This document shows, one piece after another, positions 20,222 to 28,959 of a DNA stretch of 44,927 nt. The stretch is from the NCBI GenBank assembly GCA_023701285.1, contig JAMPXH010000022.1:1-44927 (forward strand), read 5' to 3'. Source of the stretch: Candidatus Didemnitutus sp. (GTDB lineage Bacteria; Verrucomicrobiota; Verrucomicrobiia; Opitutales; Opitutaceae). Made by a program: the position numbers and the translations under genes. The notes under the pieces were generated by a model. That model saw only the letters and a program-made list of their open reading frames with translations, searched no databases and was not told the origin of the DNA. Positions within the stretch are counted from its first letter, which is position 1, and each line of letters begins with the position of its first letter.

Positions 20222-21652
20222 TCAGACCGGTCGCAGCGGCGCGGTGGCGAGATATTGCTGGATACCGAGCGCGGCGCGGCGACCATCGCGCACGGCGTGG
20301 ACCACCAAGCTCGGACCGCGCACGGAGTCGCCGCCGGCAAAGACGCCGGGCAGGCTCGTCATCTGCTGCGCGTCGACCCGGATGCCGTCCCACTCGTCGA
20401 ACTCCAGCCGGTTGAAATCGCTGCCCTCCGGGAAAGGCACGGGATCGAAGCCGTAGGCGACGAGCACGACATCGGCCGCGAGCGTGAACTCCGAGCCGGG
20501 CACGGCGCGCGGTTTGCGCCGGCCGGAGGCATCGGGCGCGCCGAGTTCCATGCGCACGCAGCGCACGCCCGCCACGGCGCCGGAGCCGTCGTCGAGCAAC
20601 TCGGTCGGGTTGGTGAGGAACTGGAAACGCGCGCCCTCCTCGATCGCGTTGGCGTATTCCTTGCGGCTGCCGGGCATGTTGGCGAGGTCGCGGCGGTAGA
20701 GGCAGGTGACCTCGCTGGCCCCGCTGCGCAACGCGGTGCGGAGGCAATCCATGGCGGTGTCGCCGCCCCCGAGCACGGCCACGCGCTTGCCGGCGACGTC
20801 AATGGGGTCGCCCTCCGCGAGCGGCGAATCGACGTTCTTCGGCACGAGGAACGGCAGCGCGTCGACGACTCCGCGCAGACCCGCGCCGGGGATGTCGAGC
20901 GGCTTGGGTTTCTGCGCGCCGATGCCGAGGAACACCGCGTCGTAGCGCGCGCGCAACCCTTCGAGCGAGACGTCCCAGCCAACGCGCACACCGAGGCGGA
21001 ACTCGACGCCACGCCGGCTGAGCAAGTCCACGCGGCGGGAGACGATGTGCTTCTCCAGCTTGAAGGACGGGATGCCGTTCACGAGCAGGCCGCCGGGGAG
21101 CAGGAGCGATTCGAACACCGTGACGGCGCAACCGGCCTTCGCGAGCTCGTCGGCACAGGCGAGACCGCCCGGCCCCGAGCCGATCACGGCCACGCGCCGG
21201 CCGTTGGGCACGGCTTGCGCCAGCTCGGGTGTGGCGTGAAGGAAGGCGTATTCGTTGATGAAGCGCTCCACGGCGCCGATCGCGACGGGATCGCTGCGCG
21301 CGTTGAGGATGCACGACCCTTCGCAGAGTTTCTCCTGCGGGCAGACGCGCGAGCAGATCTCGGGCATGTTGCTGGTCGAGCGCGAGACGGCGGCGGCTTC
21401 GAGGAATTCGCCCGCCGCGGCGAGCGCCAGCCATTCGGGGATGCGGTTGTTCAGCGGACAGCCCTGCACGCAACCGGGCGTCGGGCACTGGATGCAACGC
21501 GCCGCCTGCGCGCGCACGGTCTCCTCGTCGTATTCGCGGTAGATTTCCTGATAATCGCCGACGCGCTCATCGGCGGCGCGCTTGGGGGGAGCGGCGCGAT
21601 GGATGAGGGACCAGCCGTATTTCTCCAACTGACGCTGGGACGGGGAAACCAT
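20222..21652 (-). CDS. GltD-like NAD(P)H-dependent oxidoreductase (glutamate synthase small-subunit family)
   Basis: This 476-residue flavoprotein has the GltD architecture. The N-terminal Fe-S domain has two cysteine clusters (Cys53, 56, 61, 65 and Cys100, 104, 110, 114), followed by an FAD-binding Rossmann fold (VIGSGPGG, 157-163) and an NADPH-binding fold (VAVLGGGDTAMD). The C-terminal FAD segment is PGVFAGGDSVRGPSLVVHAV. In glutamate synthase it feeds electrons from NADPH to GltB, but no gltB is in the window. It may serve a distant GltB or another partner, as GltD-like modules often do. Its position between a kinase gene and its probable NtrC-type regulator suggests a nitrogen-related link. 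Confidence 0.9.
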   Translation of the reverse strand: MVSPSQRQLEKYGWSLIHRAAPPKRAADERVGDYQEIYREYDEETVRAQAARCIQCPTPGCVQGCPLNNRIPEWLALAAAGEFLEAAAVSRSTSNMPEICSRVCPQEKLCEGSCILNARSDPVAIGAVERFINEYAFLHATPELAQAVPNGRRVAVIGSGPGGLACADELAKAGCAVTVFESLLLPGGLLVNGIPSFKLEKHIVSRRVDLLSRRGVEFRLGVRVGWDVSLEGLRARYDAVFLGIGAQKPKPLDIPGAGLRGVVDALPFLVPKNVDSPLAEGDPIDVAGKRVAVLGGGDTAMDCLRTALRSGASEVTCLYRRDLANMPGSRKEYANAIEEGARFQFLTNPTELLDDGSGAVAGVRCVRMELGAPDASGRRKPRAVPGSEFTLAADVVLVAYGFDPVPFPEGSDFNRLEFDEWDGIRVDAQQMTSLPGVFAGGDSVRGPSLVVHAVRDGRRAALGIQQYLATAPLRPV

Positions 21653-21823
21653 GACGTGGGGCGGGGAATGTCATAATGCCCGCAACCACCCCCGGAGGGC
21701 CTGCCACCTTTTGCCCAAGCCTGCGCAAGGGTTGCGCAGCGCACGCCACCGGCGGATCGGCGACGAACGGGCGGGCCAAGCGAGTCGCGCCGCTGGCGAA
21801 GCCGGGCGCACCGGGAAGACATC

Positions 21824-22996
21824 CTATTTGAGCATCCGGACGCGGCGGTGCTTCTGCGGGAATTGCAGGGTCACGACCGTGCCCACGCCTTCCTTGCTCT
21901 CGATGCCGACATGGCCGCCGTGGTCGCGCATGATGCGCTCCACGATGGTCAGGCCGAGGCCGTGGCCGCTGGGCTTGGTCGTGTGGTAAGGCGAGAAGAG
22001 CTTGGCCATGTCCTCCACCTTGATGCCGCTGCCGGTGTCGGCGAAGGCGACGAAGACCGAATCGTCGTCCGTGCGCACGCGCACGCGCAACCGGCCGCCC
22101 GGCTCCATGGCCTCCATGGCGTTCTTGATGAGGTTGAAGAAGACCTGCTTCAACTGGTCGCGGTCGGCGGAGATCACGGGCGCGGTGCCGGGCAGGTCGC
22201 CGTCGACCTCGATGCTCCGGTCCTCCAGCTCGCGCGCCTGGAAACGCAGCACATCCTCGAGCACCTCGATGAGGTTGGTGTCGGCCAGATCGGGCGGCCG
22301 CGGGCGGATGGCCTCGAGGAAATTCTTGATGATGCCGTCGAGCCGCGTGACCTCGTCCTGGCAGACCTTGATGGACTCGACGATCGCGTCCGTCTCCTTC
22401 GCGCCGCGGAGCTTCCGGAGCCGGCGGTCGATCAGTTGGAGGTGGATGGTGAGCGAGTTGAGCGGATTGCCCAGCTCGTGCGCCACGCCGGCCGCGAGGA
22501 GCAGGATGGACGAGACGCGCTCGTTCTCGATCAGCTCCTCGGTCGATTGTTTCTCGCTCGTGATGTCGGTGAGGATGATGGCGGAGCGAGCCTGGCCGTT
22601 GGCGCCGTCGTGGAACGGCACGCGGTAGAGGCGCACGACCCGCGGCTGCGGGTAAGTCAGCTCGAACTCGCGCGTGGCGACCGGCGCGCCGCGATCGAGG
22701 CCCGGCGACTCGGCGCCGCCGGCGAGCGAATCGCGCAGACCCGGCACGAGCCGCCAGAGCGAGGCGCCGGTGGCGCCGTCCTTCAGGCCGATGAGCTTGA
22801 GCGCGGACTCGTTGGCGTAGTCGATGTTGCCGTCGGCATCGATGACGAGGATGCCTTCCTGCAGCGTGTTGAACACCCCTTCGAGCAGCGCGCGCTCGCG
22901 CGCGAGACGCTGCACGAGGTTCTGCAGGTTGGCCTGGTCGAGCTGGTCGAGCCGGCCGAGGACCTTGTCGAGGGAACTGTGTTTCTTGCCCGCCAT
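21824..22996 (-). CDS. Soluble PAS-domain histidine kinase (NtrB-like layout)
   Basis: This 390-residue sensor kinase has no transmembrane segment. An N-terminal helical region (to about 38) is followed by a PAS domain (about 39-148, [19 protein letters not shown]). The dimerisation/phospho-acceptor helix has His173 in [15 protein letters not shown]. The ATPase domain has the N-box [10 protein letters not shown], the G1 box DTGSGI and the G2 box GHGLGLTI. Soluble PAS kinases of this shape (NtrB, AtoS-like cytoplasmic relatives) typically pair with sigma54-type regulators, and one lies two genes downstream. It starts 23 bases after the porin gene, so both are probably on one transcript. The signal is unknown. 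Confidence 0.92.
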   Translation of the reverse strand: MAGKKHSSLDKVLGRLDQLDQANLQNLVQRLARERALLEGVFNTLQEGILVIDADGNIDYANESALKLIGLKDGATGASLWRLVPGLRDSLAGGAESPGLDRGAPVATREFELTYPQPRVVRLYRVPFHDGANGQARSAIILTDITSEKQSTEELIENERVSSILLLAAGVAHELGNPLNSLTIHLQLIDRRLRKLRGAKETDAIVESIKVCQDEVTRLDGIIKNFLEAIRPRPPDLADTNLIEVLEDVLRFQARELEDRSIEVDGDLPGTAPVISADRDQLKQVFFNLIKNAMEAMEPGGRLRVRVRTDDDSVFVAFADTGSGIKVEDMAKLFSPYHTTKPSGHGLGLTIVERIMRDHGGHVGIESKEGVGTVVTLQFPQKHRRVRMLK

Positions 22997-23019
22997 GGTG
23001 GGTGCCGCCGCGGCGCGAC

Positions 23020-24213
23020 TCAGAACAACAGCTGCACGCGCGTCAACAGCCGGCCGGCCTCGCCGGTCGCCGCGGAGTCGCCGCGCAGGTAGTTGAGCTG
23101 GAATTTGAGGTCGTCGCCCTTGAGGTGGTAATTGAGGCCGAAGAGCCAGGTGTCGACCGCGTCGCCGGGTCGCTCCGAGTCGGGATCGAAGGCTTCGCGG
23201 CGGATCACCGCCTGCAACTTCGCCGGCCAGAGGAAATACGCCGCCGTGAGGTGCCAGCCCTCACCGTGGAAACGCGGCTCCGGCACGCCGTCCGTCGGCC
23301 GGTAAGTGGCGCGCAGCCACTCGGCGGAGAGGTCCAGCGCGCCGGCGGTGAACGCGACGTCGGCCCCCAGCCCCGAGCGCCGGCCGGCGAAGGTGTTGCC
23401 CGTGAAACCGAGCCCGCTGCGCGTCACGGCGTCGTCCTCGGTTTGCAGGCCGTTGACGGCGACGGTGAGCGTGCGGCCCGGCGCCGACCACGGGGAGAAT
23501 GCGACGCGCGCGGAACGCTGGAATTTGTTGTTGTCGTTCGCGCTGACGTTGGCGCCGTTGCCGTTGCCCACGACGACCATGTAACTCAGCCGCCGGTCGA
23601 AGAGTTCGCCGAGCACGGCGGCAGCGAGCTGGCGGCCGTCGGTGAGGCGGTCGTTGGCGAGGGAGCGCTCGATCGTGAGCATCTTCGCGTCGCTGCGCAG
23701 CTGCTCGCCGCCGAAGGCGGGCTTGAGCTGGCCGAAGCGCAGATTCGCCGCGGGGAACCGGCGCCAGTTGACATAGACCTCGTTGGCGCGGGCGTTGTGG
23801 CCGGTGCCACCGGCGAGCGTGTTGCCCTGGAGATCGAGCTCGGCCTTGAAATCGAAGTGCTCGGCCAGCTCGCCCGTCACATGGAGGCGCGCGCGGCGGA
23901 AGAAGAAGCGATCGTTGCCCGTGCTGCCGGACCAACGCGCGTCGGGCTGGCCGCCGAATTCCGCCTGCCCCTGCAACATGCCGCCCACGGCGAGACGCGT
24001 CGCCTTGCCCGCGGGCCGCACGGTCACCGGCGGAGGGACGTCCGCGGGCTTTGCCCCCAGCTCGCGACGCAGGTCGGCGTTCTCCTGCGCGAGACGCTGC
24101 ACCTGCTGTTCGAGCGCGCGCAGGCGCTCCTCGACGCTCGGCTCCGCGCGGGCGGACGGCACGACGGCGACCGCAGCCAGCAGCATGACGGCGAGTGGGA
24201 CGCGGGGTATCAT
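23020..24213 (-). CDS. OprO/OprP-type porin with periplasmic coiled coil
   Basis: This 397-residue outer-membrane protein has a signal peptide ([23 protein letters not shown]). A short coiled coil follows ([21 protein letters not shown]), then a beta-barrel typical of the phosphate-selective porin O/P family: [40 protein letters not shown], and a C-terminal aromatic residue (VQLLF). The N-terminal coiled coil resembles those that trimerise or tether such porins to peptidoglycan. Family members pass phosphate or other anions. The ATG at 24213 is preferred over a 12-residue longer start because it gives a clean signal peptide. It heads the probable operon with the kinase. Confidence 0.88.
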   Translation of the reverse strand: MIPRVPLAVMLLAAVAVVPSARAEPSVEERLRALEQQVQRLAQENADLRRELGAKPADVPPPVTVRPAGKATRLAVGGMLQGQAEFGGQPDARWSGSTGNDRFFFRRARLHVTGELAEHFDFKAELDLQGNTLAGGTGHNARANEVYVNWRRFPAANLRFGQLKPAFGGEQLRSDAKMLTIERSLANDRLTDGRQLAAAVLGELFDRRLSYMVVVGNGNGANVSANDNNKFQRSARVAFSPWSAPGRTLTVAVNGLQTEDDAVTRSGLGFTGNTFAGRRSGLGADVAFTAGALDLSAEWLRATYRPTDGVPEPRFHGEGWHLTAAYFLWPAKLQAVIRREAFDPDSERPGDAVDTWLFGLNYHLKGDDLKFQLNYLRGDSAATGEAGRLLTRVQLLF

Positions 24214-24276
24214 CGCCCGCAGCCAAAGGCATTTTCGCCGGCGGAGCACGCGGAAATTGCGCCCGCCCTCCCAGCC

Positions 24277-25041
24277 CTATTCGGTCAGGAAAGTGAGCTG
24301 TCCCTCGAGGTCGCGCGGCTGCGCGAAGAGCTTGCGGAGAAAACTGTCCCGATGCACGGGACTGCGCCCGAGCTTGAGCAACGCCTCGCGGTGTTCCTCG
24401 GTGCCGTAGCCCTTGTGCTGCGCGAAGCCGTAGCCGGGATGCACCTTGTCGAGCTCGTCCATCAAGCGGTCGCGCGTCACCTTGGCGACGATCGACGCCA
24501 TGGCCACGCAAAGCGAGCGCGCGTCGCCGCTGACGACGCCTTGATGGGGATACGGGAAATGGCGCAGCGGCAGACCGTCGATCAGGATCTGGCAGGACAC
24601 CGCGGGCTGGAACGCGCTGCGCTCCGCCTCGCTGGCGAAAAGATCCGGCTCCTCCTTCCGTTCGAAGGCCGTCGCGGGATAGATGCCTTCGAGCGCGCGG
24701 CGCATGGCGAGCTTGGTCGCGCCGAGGATGTTGACCGTCTCGATCTCGGCCACGTCGGCGAGGCCGAAGGTCGCGTGGATCTGCCCTTGCCGGGCCAGTT
24801 CCTCGAACTCGGTCCACAGCTCCGTGCGCTCCGCCGCCGAGAGTTGCTTCGAGTCGTTCACGCGGCCGGATTTGCCCACGGCCCAGCGCGACTCGAGGAA
24901 ATCGCGCGTCACGAGCACCGCGCCGGCCACGACCGGGCCGGCCAGCGCGCCGCGCCCGGCCTCATCCACGCCGATCAGGCCCTCGAAGCCCTGGATCTGC
25001 TTCAGGTCGAACCCCCGGAGTTGGCGGCGCTTCACCGGCAT
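24277..25041 (-). CDS. rnhB: Ribonuclease HII
   Basis: This 254-residue endonuclease cuts RNA in RNA-DNA hybrids and removes single ribonucleotides from DNA. The diagnostic GVDEAGRGALAGPVVAGAVL contains the metal ligands Asp26 and Glu27. A third Asp lies in QILIDGLPL and a fourth in SIVAKVTRDRLM, and HPGYGFAQHKGYGT follows. It is somewhat longer than E. coli RnhB because of an insert around TAFERKEEPDLFASEAERSA. It starts at ATG 25041. The RNase HIII gene lies immediately upstream, 61 bases away. Confidence 0.95.
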   Translation of the reverse strand: MPVKRRQLRGFDLKQIQGFEGLIGVDEAGRGALAGPVVAGAVLVTRDFLESRWAVGKSGRVNDSKQLSAAERTELWTEFEELARQGQIHATFGLADVAEIETVNILGATKLAMRRALEGIYPATAFERKEEPDLFASEAERSAFQPAVSCQILIDGLPLRHFPYPHQGVVSGDARSLCVAMASIVAKVTRDRLMDELDKVHPGYGFAQHKGYGTEEHREALLKLGRSPVHRDSFLRKLFAQPRDLEGQLTFLTE

Positions 25042-25102
25042 CAATCCGTTCCCCGGGAAGGTTTGCCGCCGGCGCCGGCGAAGCTCATTCGGATCGCCCT
25101 CA

Positions 25103-26113
25103 TCAGCGGCGCCACTCCGTCTTCTCCTTCGGCTGCTTCAGCGGCAGCTCGTCCAGCTTGCCCGCCGCCGCGACCACTTCGTAGCTCGTGCGGAAATGCA
25201 GCTTGGCAAAACGCCCCAACGCGCGCGCGCCCAGCGTGTCGACGATGCGCGCCGCCTGCGCCTTGGCCTGCGCGCCGGCGCCGAACTGCAGCTTCTCGCC
25301 GGCCTCGCGCGAGAGTTCCCGCATCGCGCGCACGAACTCCGCGCGCGCCACGACCGAGGCCGCGGCGACCACCGGGTCCGACTCGGCCTTGGTGCGCATC
25401 TCGAGGTTGAAGCGTTCGAGTCCGCGCTTCTTCAGCTCGCGCTGCACCAGCGGTTCCTTGGAAAACTGGTCGAGCAGGCCGCGGCCGACCCACTTCTTCT
25501 GCAACGCCGCCTCGAGCGCGCGTGCGTGCTGCCAGGCGAGCAGGCGGTTGAGGTTGGCGGCGGGCTTGAGCATGAGCTCGTTGTATTTCGCCATGCCGCA
25601 GGCGACGACTTCCACGACGACGCCGGGCGTGGCGCGGATGACCTCGTCGAGCTTCAGGATCTGCGAGTCCTCGATGCTCTTCGAATCGCGCACGCCGGCC
25701 TGGCGCCAGGCTTCGATCGCCGGACGCTCGGCGATGACGGTCGCCGCCACGACCGGACCGAAGAGATCGCCCTTGCCCGATTCGTCGAGGCCCGCATGCG
25801 GCTCGAACCACTCGGGATGGTGCACATCGTCGTAGCCGAGCTGCGCCAGGCCGGTGACCTCGGCCTCGATGACGTTCTGCACGAAATCCTCGGTCTCCTT
25901 GCCCGCCACGACGACCTTGCCGCTGGTGTAGGCGGTGACGTTGACCTTCGGGCCCTTGAACGCGAACCGCGCATACGGCACCTCGACCTCCTCCCAATAC
26001 TTCTTCGCCACCGCGGCACGCAGTTTTTCCATCTGCGCGTCGTCGAGCTTGATCGTGTAGGTGGTGAGCGCCTTGGGCTTCTCCTCCTCGGCGTCGTATG
26101 ACCGTTTGGGCAT
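25103..26113 (-). CDS. rnhC: Ribonuclease HIII
   Basis: This 336-residue protein has the RNase HIII layout. An N-terminal TBP-like substrate-binding domain (DUF3378, about residues 16-95, with NVTAYTSGKVVVAGKE) precedes a type 2 RNase H domain beginning GLDESGKGDLFGPVV, with ligands Asp110 and Glu111. The DESGKGD form distinguishes HIII from HII (DEAGRG). Further family segments are VRDSKSIEDSQIL and ASVVARAEF. It cleaves RNA of RNA-DNA hybrids. ATG 26113 (MPKRSYDAEE) is chosen; a 12-residue upstream extension reads through the AT-rich repeat-like segment and is unlikely. It is divergent from mutY. Confidence 0.94.
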   Translation of the reverse strand: MPKRSYDAEEEKPKALTTYTIKLDDAQMEKLRAAVAKKYWEEVEVPYARFAFKGPKVNVTAYTSGKVVVAGKETEDFVQNVIEAEVTGLAQLGYDDVHHPEWFEPHAGLDESGKGDLFGPVVAATVIAERPAIEAWRQAGVRDSKSIEDSQILKLDEVIRATPGVVVEVVACGMAKYNELMLKPAANLNRLLAWQHARALEAALQKKWVGRGLLDQFSKEPLVQRELKKRGLERFNLEMRTKAESDPVVAAASVVARAEFVRAMRELSREAGEKLQFGAGAQAKAQAARIVDTLGARALGRFAKLHFRTSYEVVAAAGKLDELPLKQPKEKTEWRR

Positions 26114-26122
26114 GGGCAGAGG

Positions 26123-26156
26123 TGGCCACAAAGAGGCGCAAAAATACACGAAAAAC
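26123..26156. repeat. AT-rich intergenic repeat-like segment
   Basis: The rnhC-mutY divergent gap holds a low-GC string (GCCACAAAGAGGCGCAAAAA and following) that includes AAATACACGAA, also found at 13652-13662. It could contain promoter elements for the two divergent genes as well as being a dispersed repeat. Confidence 0.4.
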
Positions 26157-26239
26157 TTGCCCCCACCGCCTGCGTCCGGCGCGCGTCCGTGCCTTCGCGC
26201 TTGTCAGCCGGAGCCTTCGGCGAAGGCTGGGGCCTTTTC

Positions 26240-27277
26240 GTGGCCCACCCCTCCACCCGACTCACCGCCTGCCGCGCCGATTTCCAAGCCGCCCTCCACG
26301 GCTGGTATCGCGTGCACCAGCGCCGCCTGCCGTGGCGCACCGCGCCCTCGCTCTACAAGACCGTCGTTTCGGAACTGATGCTGCAGCAGACTCAGGTCGC
26401 GACCGTGCTGCCCTATTTCGAGCGCTGGTTGCGGGAGTTGCCCGACTTCGCCGCGCTCGCCGCCGCGCCCGAGGCCAAGGTGCTGAAGCTCTGGGAGGGG
26501 CTCGGCTACTACTCGCGCGCGCGCAACCTCCACCGGCTCGCGCAAGCCGTGGCAGCCATGCCCGCCCCGCCGCGCACGCCCGCCGCGTGGCGCGAACTTC
26601 CCGGCATCGGGCCCTACACCGCCGCGGCGGTCACAAGCATCGCCTTCGACGAACCCGCGGCCGTCGTGGACGGCAACGTCGTGCGCATCCTTGCGCGGCT
26701 GACGGACGAGCGTCAGGCGTTCCGCGACGGCACGGCGGCCGTGAAGCACTTCACCCCGCTGGCCGATGCGCTGATCGTGGGCTCGCACCCGGGCACGCAC
26801 AATCAGGCGATGATGGAACTCGGGGCGACGGTCTGTTTCCGCCAGAAACCGCTCTGCCTCACCTGCCCCGTCGCGGCCTTCTGCGCCGCGCGCCGCGCCG
26901 GCGATCCGGAAACGCTGCCCCGGCTCGCGCCGAAGAAGATCGAACAGCGCACGATCGACCGCGCGTGGTGCACCCACAATGGCCGCCTGCTGCTGCGCCG
27001 CGGTGGCGCGGGCGCGAAACGGTTGGCGGGCTTGCACGAGCTGCCGGAGCTGGCGGACCTGGGACTGCCACCGGACGACCTCCCGCTGCTCGCCGTCAAG
27101 CGGCGCGCGATCACCCGTTTCCAAATCACCGAGCGGATCCATGCCGTGAAGGCCGACGCGCCGCTGCGCACGCGCCTCGCCAAGAACGCCGCGCTCGAAT
27201 GGGTGCCGCTCGCAGAGCTCGACCGCGTCACGCTCTCCGGTCCGCACAAGCGCTGGATCGCGGAATTGCGGAAGTAG
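26240..27277 (+). CDS. mutY: A/G-specific adenine DNA glycosylase
   Basis: This enzyme of about 345 residues removes adenine mispaired with 8-oxoguanine. Near the start, LPWRTAPS and SELMLQQTQV carry the catalytic Glu (about 45). The helix-hairpin-helix LPGIGPYTAAAV is followed by the catalytic Asp in VVDGNVVR. The 4Fe-4S cluster cysteines follow the rule C-X6-C-X2-C-X5-C in CFRQKPLCLTCPVAAFC. The C-terminal half is a MutT-like 8-oxoG recognition domain. No ATG fits: GTG 26240 starts close to the conserved core, while GTG 26189 would add 17 residues. It is convergent with the isomerase-like gene. Confidence 0.93.
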   Translation: MAHPSTRLTACRADFQAALHGWYRVHQRRLPWRTAPSLYKTVVSELMLQQTQVATVLPYFERWLRELPDFAALAAAPEAKVLKLWEGLGYYSRARNLHRLAQAVAAMPAPPRTPAAWRELPGIGPYTAAAVTSIAFDEPAAVVDGNVVRILARLTDERQAFRDGTAAVKHFTPLADALIVGSHPGTHNQAMMELGATVCFRQKPLCLTCPVAAFCAARRAGDPETLPRLAPKKIEQRTIDRAWCTHNGRLLLRRGGAGAKRLAGLHELPELADLGLPPDDLPLLAVKRRAITRFQITERIHAVKADAPLRTRLAKNAALEWVPLAELDRVTLSGPHKRWIAELRK

Positions 27278-27296
27278 GTCCGGTCTTTGACCGGAC
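27278..27296. repeat. Palindrome after mutY
   Basis: GTCCGGTC-TTT-GACCGGAC is a perfect 8-bp inverted repeat starting on the base after the mutY stop. It could act as a terminator stem, though no T-run follows. With the next palindrome it resembles a REP-type pair. Confidence 0.5.
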
Positions 27297-27346
27297 TGGA
27301 GACGGCGACGTCCGCACGGACGGACCGGAAGCTCTCACTCGACTGC

Positions 27347-27365
27347 CGCCGGTCGGAGACCGGCG
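27347..27365. repeat. Second palindrome between mutY and isomerase gene
   Basis: CGCCGGTC-GGA-GACCGGCG is a perfect 8-bp inverted repeat with the same GGTC-N3-GACC core as the palindrome at 27278. The pair sits 50 bases apart in a 92-base gap between convergent genes, and the second overlaps nearly to the stop codon at 27370. Confidence 0.5.
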
Positions 27366-27369
27366 CTGC

Positions 27370-28323
27370 TCACGCCCCGAAGCGCGCCTCGATCAGCGCC
27401 TCGACGCGTTTCTTCGAGACGAGGATGTCTTCCGGCGTGAGGCGCGGACTGAACTCGAGCACAAGCGTGTGCTCCGGGCGCCAGAAGCGGCTGATCATCT
27501 CGAAATCGATCTGCCCCGAGCCGATCGGCTGGTGGTCGCGTCCGTCGGCGCTGACGTCGTGCAAGTGGAACCCGATCGCTCGCGGCGCGTTTTTCTCCAG
27601 ATGCTCGCGGTGGTTGAGCAGGCCCATGCCCTGCTTGATCTGCGCGTGCCCGGCGTCATGCCAGTAGCCGGCGAGGGACTCGGGCGGCACGGTCGCGACG
27701 AACTCGGCGTAGTCCGCATCGAGCGGCAGTTCCTCGAAGGCTTCGCGGTTCTCGAAGCCGAGCGCGATGCCCTTGGACGCCGCATAGGGCAGCAGCTCCG
27801 CGATGCCGGCCCGGGTGTTTTCCCAGTAATCGGCCTTGCGCGCCCGCAGCTTGGCCAGAGCCGACGCGAGCAGCTTCTGGTAGGCGGGGTCCTGGGTCAC
27901 GTCCTGTCCGGCGCGCGCCTCGATGTAGTCGTCGAGCTTGCGGCCGGGGTTCGACCAGAAGAATTCCACGCTGCCCAGGTGCATCACCAATTTCTTGGCG
28001 CCGATCTGGCTCGCGAACTCGACCGAGCGCCGGCTGTTGCGCAGCCATTGCTCGCGCTCCCGGCGGTCCTTGGAGGACGGCATGTAGAGATTGGGCGCGG
28101 CGTGGGTGATACCGGTCGGCAACGGGCAGAAGTTATGGCAGGAAGCGACTTTGATCACGCCCTCCTCCACCGCGCGCATGATGCCCGGCACCAGCGTGAT
28201 CCGGATGCCGTGGCTGAGCTCGACATACTCAAAGCCCAGCCCGGCCATCTCCTTCAGCATTTCGTAGCCGTCCTGGTGCCGTGGCGAACACCAGCAACTG
28301 GACAGGGCGAGAATCGGCTTCAT
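27370..28323 (-). CDS. Sugar phosphate isomerase/epimerase-like TIM barrel
   Basis: This 317-residue protein of the xylose-isomerase-like/AP-endonuclease-2 TIM-barrel family has strand-end residues typical of a divalent metal site. They are VELSHG near 34, VASCHNFCPLP, VMHLGSVEFFW, the Glu in LGFENREAFEELP, YWHDAGHAQIKQG and IGFHLHDVSADG. No signal peptide is seen, so it is cytosolic. Such enzymes isomerise or epimerise free or modified sugars; the substrate cannot be read from sequence. It starts at ATG 28323. It stands alone between mutY (convergent) and rpsU. Confidence 0.85.
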   Translation of the reverse strand: MKPILALSSCWCSPRHQDGYEMLKEMAGLGFEYVELSHGIRITLVPGIMRAVEEGVIKVASCHNFCPLPTGITHAAPNLYMPSSKDRREREQWLRNSRRSVEFASQIGAKKLVMHLGSVEFFWSNPGRKLDDYIEARAGQDVTQDPAYQKLLASALAKLRARKADYWENTRAGIAELLPYAASKGIALGFENREAFEELPLDADYAEFVATVPPESLAGYWHDAGHAQIKQGMGLLNHREHLEKNAPRAIGFHLHDVSADGRDHQPIGSGQIDFEMISRFWRPEHTLVLEFSPRLTPEDILVSKKRVEALIEARFGA

Positions 28324-28420
28324 TGGGCAACGTGCACTAGGACAAGAGATTCAGCGGCTGGCAAGCATCCGTCCGCGTCACCGGCCCAGTTCCTGCAGCC
28401 GCGCCCCGGGGCGCGGACAA

Positions 28421-28456
28421 TAAAAAACCGGCCGCGCACTAGGCGTGCGGCCGGTT
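28421..28456 (-). terminator. Rho-independent terminator of rpsU
   Basis: Read on the minus strand, a 12-bp stem (AACCGGCCGCAC pairing with GCGCGGCCGGTT, one G-U pair) with a 7-base loop is followed directly by a run of T residues. It lies 22 bases after the rpsU stop codon. It is the clearest terminator in the window. Confidence 0.9.
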
Positions 28457-28478
28457 CGAAAACGGAGCGGCGCGGAAC

Positions 28479-28676
28479 TCAGTTCGCGTAGCGCGCGCGG
28501 AGCATCGCGGTGAAGGCAGCCACCTTGTTCTTGCGGCGGCGCTTCTCGCAGGGCTTCTCGTAGTAACGCTTGGCGCGCACGTCCTTGATGATGTTCTCGC
28601 GGTCGAGCTTCTTCTTCATGCGACGGATCGCACGATCGATGGGCTCGTTTTTGCGCATTTTGATCTCGATAGACAT
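28479..28676 (-). CDS. rpsU: 30S ribosomal protein S21
   Basis: This 65-residue small-subunit protein is needed for base-pairing of mRNA with 16S rRNA at initiation. It starts MSIEIKMRKNEPIDRAIRRM and continues with a basic region (KRYYEKPCEKRRRKNK), typical of S21. I chose ATG 28676; the longer in-frame version to 28742 adds residues not seen in the family. It is monocistronic with its own terminator and is divergent from dnaE across 283 bases. Confidence 0.95.
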   Translation of the reverse strand: MSIEIKMRKNEPIDRAIRRMKKKLDRENIIKDVRAKRYYEKPCEKRRRKNKVAAFTAMLRARYAN

Positions 28677-28770
28677 GGTAAAGGGACGGTTGGTAAAGGG
28701 ACGAAAGGCCAAAAAGAAGCCGGCCCGCCGCGCCGTCGTCAATGACTATTTTTAAAGGCCTCGTCAGGCA

Positions 28771-28794
28771 GGGGCGGCGGCCCTCTGCCGCCCC
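28771..28794. repeat. GC-rich hairpin in the rpsU-dnaE gap
   Basis: GGGGCGGC (28771-28778) pairs perfectly with GCCGCCCC (28787-28794) across 8 bases, about 95 bases upstream of the rpsU start and 166 upstream of dnaE. It could be a leader structure or a protein-binding site. Nothing else in this 283-base gap could be assigned with confidence. Confidence 0.35.
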
Positions 28795-28959
28795 AGGCTG
28801 AGAGCTGAAATTCAGGAGGCGCGAGGACCAGCGCCTCACCGCGAAACCTCGCCACCCCAAGACGGCCCGACCCGCGCAACCGCTGGCCCCGCAGAACTTT
28901 TCCCCATCCCGAGGAATGCTCTTGCGCGGTCCGGGGCACAGGCTTGCCATCACCTTCCA

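Noticed and set aside
19988-24276. Sigma54 (-24/-12) promoters upstream of the porin, GltD-like and regulator genes
   Set aside because: I looked for TGGCAC-N5-TTGC on the coding strand in these gaps and found only partial matches with wrong spacing.
28677-28959. Promoter for rpsU with TTGACG near 28744
   Set aside because: The -35-like hexamer has no acceptable -10 partner at 16-18 bases on the minus strand.
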